From Winogradskyella marina (lineage in GTDB: Bacteria > Bacteroidota > Bacteroidia > Flavobacteriales > Flavobacteriaceae): a DNA stretch of 64,000 nucleotides. This document shows, one piece after another, positions 42,359 to 50,001 of the stretch (position 1 is the first letter of the stretch; each line of letters starts with the position of its first letter). The stretch covers positions 62,001-126,000 of the forward strand of contig NZ_JADOET010000007.1 of the NCBI RefSeq assembly GCF_015645385.1, given 5' to 3'. The translations under genes and the position numbers were made by a program. The notes beneath the pieces were generated by a model. That model made no database searches. It was not told the origin of the DNA and saw only the letters and a program-made list of their open reading frames with translations.

Positions 42359-42655
42359 ATGGCAATTAAAAAGCAGTATTTAAAAAGTAAGCCAGTTTGT
42401 AAGGTAACATTTTCTGTGCCTGCAAAAGAGGCAAAAAGTGTAGCAGTTGTTGGAAACTTTAACGAGTGGAATACTGAAGCTACTGAACTAAAGAAATTAA
42501 AAAACGGTACTTTTAAAGGGACTGTTGATTTAGAGAAAGATAACTCTTATGAGTTTAGATACCTAGTCGATGGTATTTACACTAATGATGATCAAGCGGA
42601 TTCTTATGCATTCAACGAATTTGCAGGAGAAGAAAACTGTGTCATCAATTTATAG
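42359..42655 (+). CDS. small protein with isoamylase-early-set / CBM48 domain
   Basis: 98 residues forming a single glycogen-binding immunoglobulin-like domain of the AMPK-beta/CBM48 type: CKVTFSVPAKEAKSVAVVGNFNEWN, then GTFKGTVDLEKDNSYEFRYLVDG. The Trp and Lys/Asn residues known to contact alpha-glucan in related domains are kept (GNFNEWN). It has no signal peptide and no attached enzyme. It presumably binds glycogen or a partner enzyme in the cytoplasm. Monocistronic with its own promoter and terminator, consistent with an abundant protein. Confidence 0.87.
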   Translation: MAIKKQYLKSKPVCKVTFSVPAKEAKSVAVVGNFNEWNTEATELKKLKNGTFKGTVDLEKDNSYEFRYLVDGIYTNDDQADSYAFNEFAGEENCVINL

Positions 42656-42683
42656 GCTATTTCAATACAAACACGACATAAAT

Positions 42684-42716
42684 AAAGCGTTCTGATGTAA
42701 TTCGGAACGCTTTTTT
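42684..42716 (+). terminator. intrinsic terminator after the CBM48 gene
   Basis: AAAGCGTTC / GAACGCTTT with a 12-base loop and a T6 tail. Confidence 0.9.
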
Positions 42717-42721
42717 ATATT

Positions 42722-43135
42722 TTACCCTAACAACCTTACCGTTATTAACGCCCTAAAATGCGTCTCAACAGCTTCACCATTTCGAGTGCCTGGTGCTTTA
42801 AATTTTGGCATACGTTTTATAAGCTGAATCACATCTACAGCAATAGCTTTATGATGCGCCTTTACATTGATTTGTTCTGTTTTACCTTTTTTATTAATAG
42901 TAAATTCTACTTGAAAATTAGTGTTTAATTCCGTTGGAAAGACTTTATCTGCGAGTTCATAATTAAAACTCACTTTAATATAATCTAGTATCTTATCTGT
43001 AGAACACTTTTTAGTCTCCTCAAAGCTTAAATCCTTACCACAACCTCTATATACAGGGTATGTAGCATCTTCCTTTTCTTGGGCATTTAATAACAAGCCG
43101 CAAAAAAAAACAACAGCTAAAATACTATTTCTCAT
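42722..43135 (-). CDS. exported TonB C-terminal-like protein
   Basis: 137 residues with signal peptide MRNSILAVVFFCGLLLNAQ. About 45-137 resembles a TonB C-terminal domain: CSTDKILDYIKVSFNYELADKVFP, FQVEFTINKKGKTEQINVKA, VIQLIKRMPKFKAPGTRNGEAVETHFRALITVRL. It lacks the N-terminal membrane anchor and Pro-rich spacer of a true TonB, so it is a free periplasmic or envelope protein of unknown role. It lies 8 bases after thyA on the same strand, a common arrangement but of unclear meaning. Confidence 0.78.
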   Translation of the reverse strand: MRNSILAVVFFCGLLLNAQEKEDATYPVYRGCGKDLSFEETKKCSTDKILDYIKVSFNYELADKVFPTELNTNFQVEFTINKKGKTEQINVKAHHKAIAVDVIQLIKRMPKFKAPGTRNGEAVETHFRALITVRLLG

Positions 43136-43143
43136 AAATAATC

Positions 43144-43968
43144 TTACACGGCAACTTTACCTTTTATATGTGGATGTGGGTTGTAATCGACCAACGTAAA
43201 ATCTTCAAACTTAAAGTCGAATATATTGGTTACCTCAGGATTTAAAATCATTTTAGGCAATGGTCTAATTTCTCTCGATAATTGTAATTCTAGCTGCTCT
43301 TTATGATTGTTATAAATATGTGCATCACCAAACGTATGAATAAAATCACCTGCTTCATAGCCACACACTTGCGCCATCATCATAGTAAACAAAGCATAAG
43401 AACCAATATTAAAAGGCACACCTAAAAAGATATCTGCACTACGTTGATAGAGTTGGCAAGATAATTTACCATCTGCAACATAAAACTGAAAAAACGCGTG
43501 GCATGGAGGCAATGCTGCTTTTCCATTAGCTACATTTTCAGAAAACGATTTTGATGTATCTGGTAATACCGAAGGGTTCCACGCAGAAACTAACATTCTA
43601 CGGCTGTTTGGATTATTTTTTAAAGTTGAAATAACCTCTTTAATTTGGTCAATTTCTTCACTTGCCCAATTTCTCCATTGGTGACCATAAACAGGGCCAA
43701 GATCACCATTTTCATCAGCCCATTCATTCCAAATTCTAACACCATTTTCGGTTAGATATTGGGTATTAGTATCTCCTTTTAAGAACCAAAGTAATTCGTA
43801 TATAATAGATTTTAGGTGTAACTTTTTAGTGGTCACCATTGGAAAACCTTCACTTAAATCGAAACGCATTTGGTAACCAAAAACACTTGTAGTTCCTGTG
43901 CCTGTTCTATCTCCTTTTTCGTTGCCTTCTGCAAAAACGTGTTTTACTAAGTCGTGATATTGTTTCAT
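43144..43968 (-). CDS. thyA: thymidylate synthase
   Basis: 274 residues from the ATG at 43968 ([25 protein letters not shown]); the frame's earlier ATG falls inside the 5' hairpin repeat. Methylates dUMP using methylene-tetrahydrofolate, producing dihydrofolate for the downstream DHFR. The active-site Cys is in [11 protein letters not shown] (about 152-162), with [14 protein letters not shown] and [12 protein letters not shown] following. It is in a minus-strand run after nupC, consistent with thymidine/pyrimidine salvage. Confidence 0.97.
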   Translation of the reverse strand: MKQYHDLVKHVFAEGNEKGDRTGTGTTSVFGYQMRFDLSEGFPMVTTKKLHLKSIIYELLWFLKGDTNTQYLTENGVRIWNEWADENGDLGPVYGHQWRNWASEEIDQIKEVISTLKNNPNSRRMLVSAWNPSVLPDTSKSFSENVANGKAALPPCHAFFQFYVADGKLSCQLYQRSADIFLGVPFNIGSYALFTMMMAQVCGYEAGDFIHTFGDAHIYNNHKEQLELQLSREIRPLPKMILNPEVTNIFDFKFEDFTLVDYNPHPHIKGKVAV

Positions 43969-43972
43969 AACA

Positions 43973-43992
43973 TTTCCCACGAAAGTGGGAAT
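43973..43992. repeat. dispersed hairpin TTCCCAC-GAAA-GTGGGAA upstream of thyA
   Basis: A 7-bp stem and a 4-base loop whose end is 5 bases from the thyA ATG. On the mRNA it reads TTCCCACTTTCGTGGGAA then ATGTTATG. It is the same placement as the dtd hairpin at 22866. Confidence 0.75.
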
Positions 43993-44062
43993 CTCTTTAA
44001 ATTAAACTAAAATATTGATGTAATTGAATGCTGAAAATAAATTCAACATGGCTTGAAGCGAA

Positions 44063-44100
44063 AATAAAAAAAAAGCATCAAATATTATATTTTGATGCTT
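44063..44100 (-). terminator. intrinsic terminator after the nucleoside transporter
   Basis: AAGCATCAAA / TTTGATGCTT stem (10 bp) with an 8-base loop. On the minus strand it is followed by a run of nine T's. It separates the nupC-like gene from thyA. Confidence 0.87.
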
Positions 44101-44136
44101 GAGTATCTATGATTACTTATTAACTATAATTTTTAG

Positions 44137-44156
44137 ATTCCTGCCTTCGCAGGAAT
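44137..44156. repeat. dispersed hairpin ATTCCTGC-CTTC-GCAGGAAT
   Basis: An 8-bp stem ending 4 bases from the stop of the transporter gene (TAA at 44160-44162). Near copy of the element at 13098-13115, which also sits beside a stop codon. Confidence 0.75.
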
Positions 44157-44159
44157 TTG

Positions 44160-45872
44160 TTACCCTATTATCATCCCAGCAATAGTAGCAGATATTAAAG
44201 AAGCGATTGTTCCTCCTATTAAGGCTTTCATACCAAATTTAGACAACTGTGTACGTTGACCTGGTGCTAAAGAACCTATACCACCAATTTGAATTCCAAT
44301 AGATGCGAAGTTCGCAAAACCACATAACATATACGTTGCCATTATAATCGACTTCTCATAAGTAAGGTGTGTGGCGTTTGCTACATTTTTTAAATCTGCA
44401 AGTTGAATGTACCCAATAAATTCACTTGCAGCTAATTTAATTCCTAAAAGCTGCCCCATTAAAGCCATATCTTCTTTTGCTACACCAATAAGCCACATTA
44501 AAGGAGCAAACAAATAGCCTAAAAGAAACTCTAAAGACAGGCTCTGGTATGGTGTATTTGCTGCAATGACTTCATTAAGTGATGTAAAATGCCAATTCAC
44601 ATTCCACTTTTCAATAACAATACCATCAAATCCAGCAAGACCACCTAAAATTCCATTAATCATAGCAATAAACGCTACGAATACTAAAAGCATAGCACCA
44701 ACGTTTACAGCTAGTTTTAGACCTTCTGTTGTTCCATTAGCTATTGCTTCCAATATATTAGAACCTATTTTTTCTTTTGAAACGGCAACATCTGTATTAA
44801 CATCTTCTACTTGTGGAAATAAAATTTTAGAAATTACAATAGCTCCCGGTGCCGCCATTACTGACGCTGCTAATAAGTGTTTAGCATAAAACAATTGTAA
44901 CGCTTCGTCTTCCCCTCCTAAAAACCCAATATAAGCAGCCAAAACAGCACCTGCTACAGTAGCCATTCCACCGATCATTACTAGGAGAATTTCAGACTTA
45001 TTCATTTTCTCCAAATAGGCTTTTATTAATAAAGGAGCTTCTGTTTGACCTAAGAAAATATTTCCCGCAACACTTAAACTTTCTGCACCAGAAATACCTA
45101 GTACTTTCGATAATAACCAGCCCAACCCTTTTACAACTTTTTGAATTAGTCCTAAATAAAATAGCACTGAAGTTAAAGCCGAAAAGAATATAATTGTTGG
45201 TAATACTTGAAAAGCAAAAATGTAACCAAAAGAGTTTACATCTAACATGCCTCCTAATAAAAATTCACTTCCAGCTTGCGTAAATCCAAGTATAGCTATA
45301 AAACCTTGCCCTATAAATTCGAAAACTGTTTTTACAAAATCTATTTTTAAAACTCCAATAGCAATTACTAATTGAAAAATTAACCCAATACCAACCGTTT
45401 TCCAATTAATAGCTCTTCGATTACTACTAAATAAAAAAGCAATAAAAATTAAGGTTACCATTCCTAATATGCCTCGCCATAAACTGCTAAAAGAAAACCC
45501 TTGATTTGGAATAATTTCTCCTTTAATAGACGCAGGTGTAACTATAGTTTTATTTTGTTTTGACACTAAATTAAAACGCATCTCATTTCCAGAGAAAACC
45601 AGAGTAGAATCTGTAAGTTCTGTAATTTTATATCGCTTAATAGAGTTTAACGAATCATTGTGATACAGTACCAACAAATTATTTTGGTACATATAATCTC
45701 CTGTTAAATCATCTACCGTGTTTGAAGAAAAGTTGAATTCTCCCTTTTTAAATTCTAAAGTAGAATAGCTGTTTTCAGAAGTTGTTGACTCCCATGTTTT
45801 TTCAAGTTCTTGTGCTGTTATTGATGAAAGGCTAATAAAAATAGCCAGAAAAGCCTTGAAAAACTGATTCAT
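44160..45872 (-). CDS. concentrative nucleoside transporter with periplasmic N-terminal domain
   Basis: 570 residues. Signal peptide MNQFFKAFLAIFISLSSITAQ, then a small beta domain (about 21-110; lipocalin-like: LEKTWESTTSENSYSTLEFKKGEFNFS...TLVFSGNEMRFNLV). The CNT fold follows from about 130: many membrane helices with GNIFLGQTEAPLLIKAYL (substrate loop), GGMATVAGAVLAAYIGF and CGFANFASIGIQIGG. CNT proteins import nucleosides with Na+ or H+. The added periplasmic domain is not part of NupC of E. coli. It stands ahead of thyA, consistent with pyrimidine salvage. Confidence 0.9.
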   Translation of the reverse strand: MNQFFKAFLAIFISLSSITAQELEKTWESTTSENSYSTLEFKKGEFNFSSNTVDDLTGDYMYQNNLLVLYHNDSLNSIKRYKITELTDSTLVFSGNEMRFNLVSKQNKTIVTPASIKGEIIPNQGFSFSSLWRGILGMVTLIFIAFLFSSNRRAINWKTVGIGLIFQLVIAIGVLKIDFVKTVFEFIGQGFIAILGFTQAGSEFLLGGMLDVNSFGYIFAFQVLPTIIFFSALTSVLFYLGLIQKVVKGLGWLLSKVLGISGAESLSVAGNIFLGQTEAPLLIKAYLEKMNKSEILLVMIGGMATVAGAVLAAYIGFLGGEDEALQLFYAKHLLAASVMAAPGAIVISKILFPQVEDVNTDVAVSKEKIGSNILEAIANGTTEGLKLAVNVGAMLLVFVAFIAMINGILGGLAGFDGIVIEKWNVNWHFTSLNEVIAANTPYQSLSLEFLLGYLFAPLMWLIGVAKEDMALMGQLLGIKLAASEFIGYIQLADLKNVANATHLTYEKSIIMATYMLCGFANFASIGIQIGGIGSLAPGQRTQLSKFGMKALIGGTIASLISATIAGMIIG

Positions 45873-45887
45873 AAAAAGATGTGTTAG

Positions 45888-46505
45888 TTAGCGTTTGGAA
45901 ATTTCGTCTCTTAACTGAGCAGCCATTTCATAATCTTCATTATTAACGGCTTCTTCGAGAAGTGTATTGAGTTCTTCGAGAGATTTATTTTTATAACCTT
46001 CTTGTTCTGCTGATGCAGCTTCAATTTCTTCAACAATAAGATCATCGACAAGAATACTATCTTGCTCTTCTTCGTCTTCCTTTTTTGGGTTGACTTTAAG
46101 GTAGATTCCTGCTTTATCTAGAATATTTTTATAGGTAAATATTGGTGCCTGAAAACGTAAAGCTAACGCAATAGCATCACTAGTTCTAGCATCGATAATT
46201 TCTTCGATTTTATCGCGTTCGCAAATTAAACTCGAATAAAAAACACCATCAACCAACTTATGAATAATAACTTGCTTAACAACAATATCGAAACGATCAG
46301 AGAAGTTTTTAAATAAATCGTGAGTTAAAGGACGCGGAGGTCGAATTTCTTTCTCCAAAGCAATTGCAATGGATTGGGCTTCAAATGCACCAATAACTAT
46401 TGGTAATTTTCGGTCACCATCTACTTCGTTAAGTATTAAAGCGTAGGCACCATTTTGGGTCTGACTGTAAGAAATCCCCTTTATATTTAAACGTACTAAA
46501 CTCAT
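45888..46505 (-). CDS. bifunctional nuclease family protein (DUF151) with UVR motif
   Basis: 205 residues. About 1-130 is the BFN/DUF151 domain (YALILNEVDGDRKLPIVIGAFEAQSIAIALEKEIRPPRPLTHDLF, ARTSDAIALALRFQAPIFT). An acidic linker follows, then a C-terminal UvrB/UvrC motif (EELNTLLEEAVNNEDYEMAAQLRDEISKR, about 176-204). Plant and archaeal members show RNase/DNase activity; the bacterial role is unknown. Transcribed together with the transporter (15 bases apart). Its leader contains a long-range inverted repeat (46526-46630). Confidence 0.9.
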   Translation of the reverse strand: MSLVRLNIKGISYSQTQNGAYALILNEVDGDRKLPIVIGAFEAQSIAIALEKEIRPPRPLTHDLFKNFSDRFDIVVKQVIIHKLVDGVFYSSLICERDKIEEIIDARTSDAIALALRFQAPIFTYKNILDKAGIYLKVNPKKEDEEEQDSILVDDLIVEEIEAASAEQEGYKNKSLEELNTLLEEAVNNEDYEMAAQLRDEISKR

Positions 46506-46525
46506 AATTTATAAAACACAAAGAA

Positions 46526-46630
46526 CTGTTTAAATTTGGACTTTACCAACTGCATTGTGCAGATTTGGTTAATTTTCCTGATACTTTCGATAAAACGCAA
46601 GTGAACAAGAGTGCTTCTAAATTTAAACAG
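46526..46630 (-). promoter_or_regulatory. structured leader upstream of the DUF151 gene
   Basis: CTGTTTAAATTT (46526-46537) is exactly complementary to AAATTTAAACAG (46619-46630). Inside is a hairpin CTGCA-TTG-TGCAG (46550-46562). The closing stem ends 20 bases before the start codon. It could be an RNA element controlling the nuclease/transporter unit; no known riboswitch class is recognised. Confidence 0.4.
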
Positions 46631-46689
46631 TCCCTATTTATACCTCATCGATCTAATTATTGATTTGGCATTGAACTTTAAAGGTAGTA

Positions 46690-46725
46690 AAAAAAAACCT
46701 CTGAGCAAGCCGAGAGGTTTTTTTT
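46690..46725 (-). terminator. intrinsic terminator after etfBA
   Basis: AAACCTCT / AGAGGTTT with a 10-base loop, A-run and T-run on either side. On the minus strand the tail is TTTTTTTTT. Confidence 0.9.
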
Positions 46726-46801
46726 AAACTAAGATGTTTGTATTCAACGCCCCAATTTAAATGCGTCATAACGTAACGATTTAAATTAGCGTTTCAATAA
46801 A

Positions 46802-47764
46802 TTATGCGTTAGCAGCTTTAAAAGCCTTTAACTTTTCTATTAATTTCGGCACCACTTCAAAGGCGTCACCTACCACTCCATAGTCTGCAGCTTTAAAGAA
46901 AGGTGCTTCTGGATCTGTATTGATGACTACTTTTACTTTAGACGAATTAATACCTGCTAAATGCTGAATCGCTCCAGAAATACCAACGGCAATATACAAA
47001 TTAGATGCTACAGGTTTTCCTGTTTGTCCAACGTGTTCGCCATGTGGTCTCCATCCTAAATCTGAAACTGGTTTAGAACACGCGGTTGCTGCTCCTAAAA
47101 CTTCAGCAAGCTCTTCAATCATTCCCCAATTTTCTGGACCTTTTAATCCTCTTCCTCCAGATACCACAATTTCGGCATCCGCAATACTTACTTTATCAGT
47201 TGCTTTATCAACAGACTCAACAGTTACACCAGAATCTGGAATTGAAGGTGAAAAATCTTCAACCGAAGCACTACCACCAGATTCTACTAACCCAAATGAG
47301 TTATTAGATATACCTACAATTTTTACCTCTGTTGTAATTTCTGTGTTCGCAAATGCTTTATTTGTAAATGCTGAATGTTTTACTGTAAACGGAGACACGC
47401 TAGATGGTGCTTCTACCACATTAGATACATAACCTGCATCTAACCCAACCGCCAACAATGGTGCTACATATTTACTATTGGCGCTGGCACTTACCACAAC
47501 TACTTTTGCTCCTTCAGTTTTAGCAGCACCTTCTAAAATAGCGGCATATTTTTGTGCGTTGAATACGTTTAAAGACTCGTCTTTTACCAAAAGTACTTTT
47601 GATGCTCCGTAGTTTCCAAGCGTTTCTGTGTTGTCTGCATTAACAGCAACTGCCGTTACTGTTGTTCCCATTTGGTCCGCAACAGCTTTAGCATAAGAGA
47701 CAACTTCTAAAGCCGCCTTTTTTAATTTTCCGTTTTCGGATTCTGTATATACTAGAATTGACAT
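46802..47764 (-). CDS. etfA: electron transfer flavoprotein alpha subunit
   Basis: 320 residues. With EtfB forms the soluble FAD heterodimer that takes electrons from acyl-CoA dehydrogenases to the quinone pool. The C-terminal FAD domain carries VSGGRGLKGPENWGMIEELAEVLGAA (about 201-226), GWRPHGEHVGQTGKPVASNLYIAVGISGAIQHLAG and the end motif VVINTDPEAPFFKAADYGVVGD. It is downstream of etfB; the gap between them (47765-47869) holds two small hairpins. Confidence 0.96.
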   Translation of the reverse strand: MSILVYTESENGKLKKAALEVVSYAKAVADQMGTTVTAVAVNADNTETLGNYGASKVLLVKDESLNVFNAQKYAAILEGAAKTEGAKVVVVSASANSKYVAPLLAVGLDAGYVSNVVEAPSSVSPFTVKHSAFTNKAFANTEITTEVKIVGISNNSFGLVESGGSASVEDFSPSIPDSGVTVESVDKATDKVSIADAEIVVSGGRGLKGPENWGMIEELAEVLGAATACSKPVSDLGWRPHGEHVGQTGKPVASNLYIAVGISGAIQHLAGINSSKVKVVINTDPEAPFFKAADYGVVGDAFEVVPKLIEKLKAFKAANA

Positions 47765-47785
47765 AAAATTTTATTTATAAAATTT

Positions 47786-47806
47786 TTCCTGAACTTGATT
47801 CAGGAA
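47786..47806. repeat. dispersed hairpin TTCCTGAA-CTTGA-TTCAGGAA
   Basis: An 8-bp stem and 5-base loop in the etfB-etfA gap. Same outer TTCC/GGAA arms as the elements at 13098, 43974 and 44137, but a different inner stem. Confidence 0.7.
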
Positions 47807-47837
47807 CTTATTATTATTTCCTTTTAACTCCATGAGC

Positions 47838-47856
47838 TTCCGAAACAAGTTCGGAA
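47838..47856. repeat. dispersed hairpin TTCCGAA-ACAAG-TTCGGAA
   Basis: A 7-bp stem and 5-base loop, second element of the same etfB-etfA gap. It ends 13 bases from the etfB stop. Confidence 0.7.
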
Positions 47857-47869
47857 TAATTTAGTTTCA

Positions 47870-48616
47870 CTAAATCACTTTAGCTTCGTTATGAAGTAAG
47901 TTTACTAATTCGTCTATATTATCAGCATCAACCAATTTAACAGCTCCTTTTGGTGCTGGTTTTTCAAAACTCACTACTTTAGTTTCTGCATTTGCATCAG
48001 TTGGCTCAACAACATTTAATGGTTTTTTACGCGCCATCATAATCCCTCTCATATTTGGAATACGAAGATCGCTCTCTTCTACCAATCCTTTTTGTCCACC
48101 AATTACTAATGGTAACGATGTGCTAACTGTCTCCTTACCTCCATCAATCTCTCTAACCGCTTTTGCGTTGGTTCCGTCGACTTCTAAACTAATACAGTTA
48201 GTTACAAAATTAGCATTAACCATTGCAGCTAACATACCAGGAACCATAGTTCCATTATAGTCAATAGATTCTCTTCCAGCAATTACTAAGTCATAACCAC
48301 CATCGTTAACCACTTTTGCCAATTGCTTAGCAACGGCATAACCATCTGTTGCAGGTGTATTTACTCTAATTGCAGTATCTGCACCAATCGCTAAAGCTTT
48401 TCTTAAAGTTGGTTCTGTTTCTGCCCCACCAACATTAACAACATCTACACTTGCTCCTTGTTTTTCCTTAAACCACATGGCGCGTGTTAGACCAAATTCA
48501 TCATTTGGATTAATGACATACTGAACACCATTAGTGTCAAATTTTGTATCGCCATCTGTAAAATTAATCTTTGAGGTTGTATCAGGAACATGACTAATAC
48601 ATACTAATATTTTCAT
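47870..48616 (-). CDS. etfB: electron transfer flavoprotein beta subunit
   Basis: 248 residues from the ATG at 48616 (MKILVCISHVPDTTSKINF); the longer frame to 48718 would include 34 residues crossing the operator palindrome and is rejected. Binds AMP and pairs with EtfA. The family block VNFVTNCISLEVDGT...VREIDGGKETVSTSLPLVIGGQKGLVEESDLRIPNMRGIMMARKKPL is complete. It leads the etfBA pair, which supports fatty-acid beta-oxidation; the acetyl-CoA produced would feed the aceBA shunt of this window. Confidence 0.96.
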   Translation of the reverse strand: MKILVCISHVPDTTSKINFTDGDTKFDTNGVQYVINPNDEFGLTRAMWFKEKQGASVDVVNVGGAETEPTLRKALAIGADTAIRVNTPATDGYAVAKQLAKVVNDGGYDLVIAGRESIDYNGTMVPGMLAAMVNANFVTNCISLEVDGTNAKAVREIDGGKETVSTSLPLVIGGQKGLVEESDLRIPNMRGIMMARKKPLNVVEPTDANAETKVVSFEKPAPKGAVKLVDADNIDELVNLLHNEAKVI

Positions 48617-48681
48617 ATATAAATGATTTATTTTAAACGTCTGTTTTCTTGAGTACGAAGATAAAAATAATAATTTGAATT

Positions 48682-48701
48682 TTACTATGCACGCATAGTA
48701 A
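48682..48701. promoter_or_regulatory. inverted repeat TTACTATGC-AC-GCATAGTAA, candidate etfBA operator
   Basis: A perfect 9-bp inverted repeat with a 2-base centre, 66 bases upstream of the etfB ATG, in the divergent gap with pdhB. Size and symmetry fit a TetR- or MarR-type dimer site. The regulator is not in the window. Confidence 0.55.
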
Positions 48702-48903
48702 TTTTTGTAAAAACTCAATATTTTTCGATAAAACTGTCAATTTTTCAAAAAAACTCAGAAATTCTGATGATTATCCGACAATTCTATCATCCTAAAAATA
48801 AAATGCTCCAATTCGCATTCCTATAAATCTTATAAAAAATAAATCTTCACAAATTTTTATGTTTTCACACTACTTTTAATGGGGTTATATAGTATAGAAT
48901 TAT

Positions 48904-48911
48904 TATTTTTG
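48904..48911 (+). promoter_or_regulatory. pdhB -7 promoter element (TATTTTTG)
   Basis: Full TAnnTTTG match 23 bases before the pdhB ATG; no TTG at -33 spacing. Confidence 0.5.
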
Positions 48912-48933
48912 CTATTCGATTAAAAACAAAATA

Positions 48934-49911
48934 ATGAAGACAATTCAATTTAGAGAAGCTATTTGTGAAGCTATGAGCGAAGAAATGCGCAGAGATGAAA
49001 GCGTTTATCTTATGGGTGAAGAAGTAGCAGAATATAATGGTGCTTATAAAGCATCTAAAGGTATGTTAGATGAATTTGGCGCAAAACGCGTTATTGACAC
49101 ACCTATTGCAGAACTTGGTTTTGCAGGTATAGCTATTGGATCTACAATGACTGGAAACAGACCGATTGTAGAATATATGACGTTTAACTTCTCTTTAGTT
49201 GGTATTGACCAAATTATAAATAATGCGGCTAAGATTAGACAAATGTCTGGTGGCCAATTTAAGTGTCCTATTGTTTTTAGAGGTCCAACAGCTTCTGCTG
49301 GTCAGTTAGGTGCAACACACTCTCAAGCTTTTGAAAATTGGTTTGCTAATACACCAGGATTAAAAGTAGTTGTACCATCAAACCCATATGATGCAAAAGG
49401 ATTATTAAAAGCAGCTATTAGAGATGACGATCCTGTTATTTTTATGGAAAGTGAGCAAATGTATGGTGACAAAGGTGAAGTACCTGAAGGAGAATATGTA
49501 TTACCACTTGGAGTTGCAGATATTAAACGAAAAGGTACAGATGTAACCATTGTGTCTTTTGGTAAAATCATTAAAGAAGCATACAAAGCTGCAGACGAAT
49601 TAGAAAAAGAAGGTATTTCTTGTGAGATAATCGATTTACGTACCGTTCGTCCAATGGATAGAGCAGCGATTTTAGAATCTGTTAAGAAAACAAATCGTTT
49701 AGTAATATTAGAAGAAGCATGGCCTTTTGGAAATGTGGCTACAGAAATCACGTATTTAGTACAATCTGAAGCTTTTGACTATTTAGACGCACCAATCGTT
49801 AAAATAAATACAGCAGATACACCTGCACCTTATTCACCTGTTTTATTGGCAGAATGGTTACCTAACAGTGACGATGTTGTTAAAGCAGTGAAAAAAGTTA
49901 TGTACAAGTAA
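48934..49911 (+). CDS. pdhB: pyruvate dehydrogenase E1 component beta subunit
   Basis: 325 residues. Pyr-domain subunit of the thiamine-diphosphate E1 that turns pyruvate into acetyl groups for E2. Signatures: REAICEAMSEEMRRDESVYLMGEEVAEYNGAYK (with the catalytic Glu), DTPIAELGFAGIAIGSTMTGNRPIVEYMTF, PTASAGQLGATHSQAFENWFANTPGLKVVVPSNPYDAKGLLKAAI, DLRTVRPMD and ILEEAWPFGNVATEI. It stands without pdhA or pdhC next to it, which is common in this family. A branched-chain E1 beta is less likely. Confidence 0.92.
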   Translation: MKTIQFREAICEAMSEEMRRDESVYLMGEEVAEYNGAYKASKGMLDEFGAKRVIDTPIAELGFAGIAIGSTMTGNRPIVEYMTFNFSLVGIDQIINNAAKIRQMSGGQFKCPIVFRGPTASAGQLGATHSQAFENWFANTPGLKVVVPSNPYDAKGLLKAAIRDDDPVIFMESEQMYGDKGEVPEGEYVLPLGVADIKRKGTDVTIVSFGKIIKEAYKAADELEKEGISCEIIDLRTVRPMDRAAILESVKKTNRLVILEEAWPFGNVATEITYLVQSEAFDYLDAPIVKINTADTPAPYSPVLLAEWLPNSDDVVKAVKKVMYK

Positions 49912-50001
49912 ATAAATTGCAGATTTCTGCGTTTAGTAAACTTCATTAGTAACCCTCTAACTTATTTTTAGCATGGTTATTGATGAAGTTTATTTTTTAA
50001 T

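Noticed and set aside
42722-43135. True TonB energy transducer
   Set aside because: It has a cleavable signal peptide and no membrane anchor or Pro-rich spacer; only the C-terminal domain resembles TonB.
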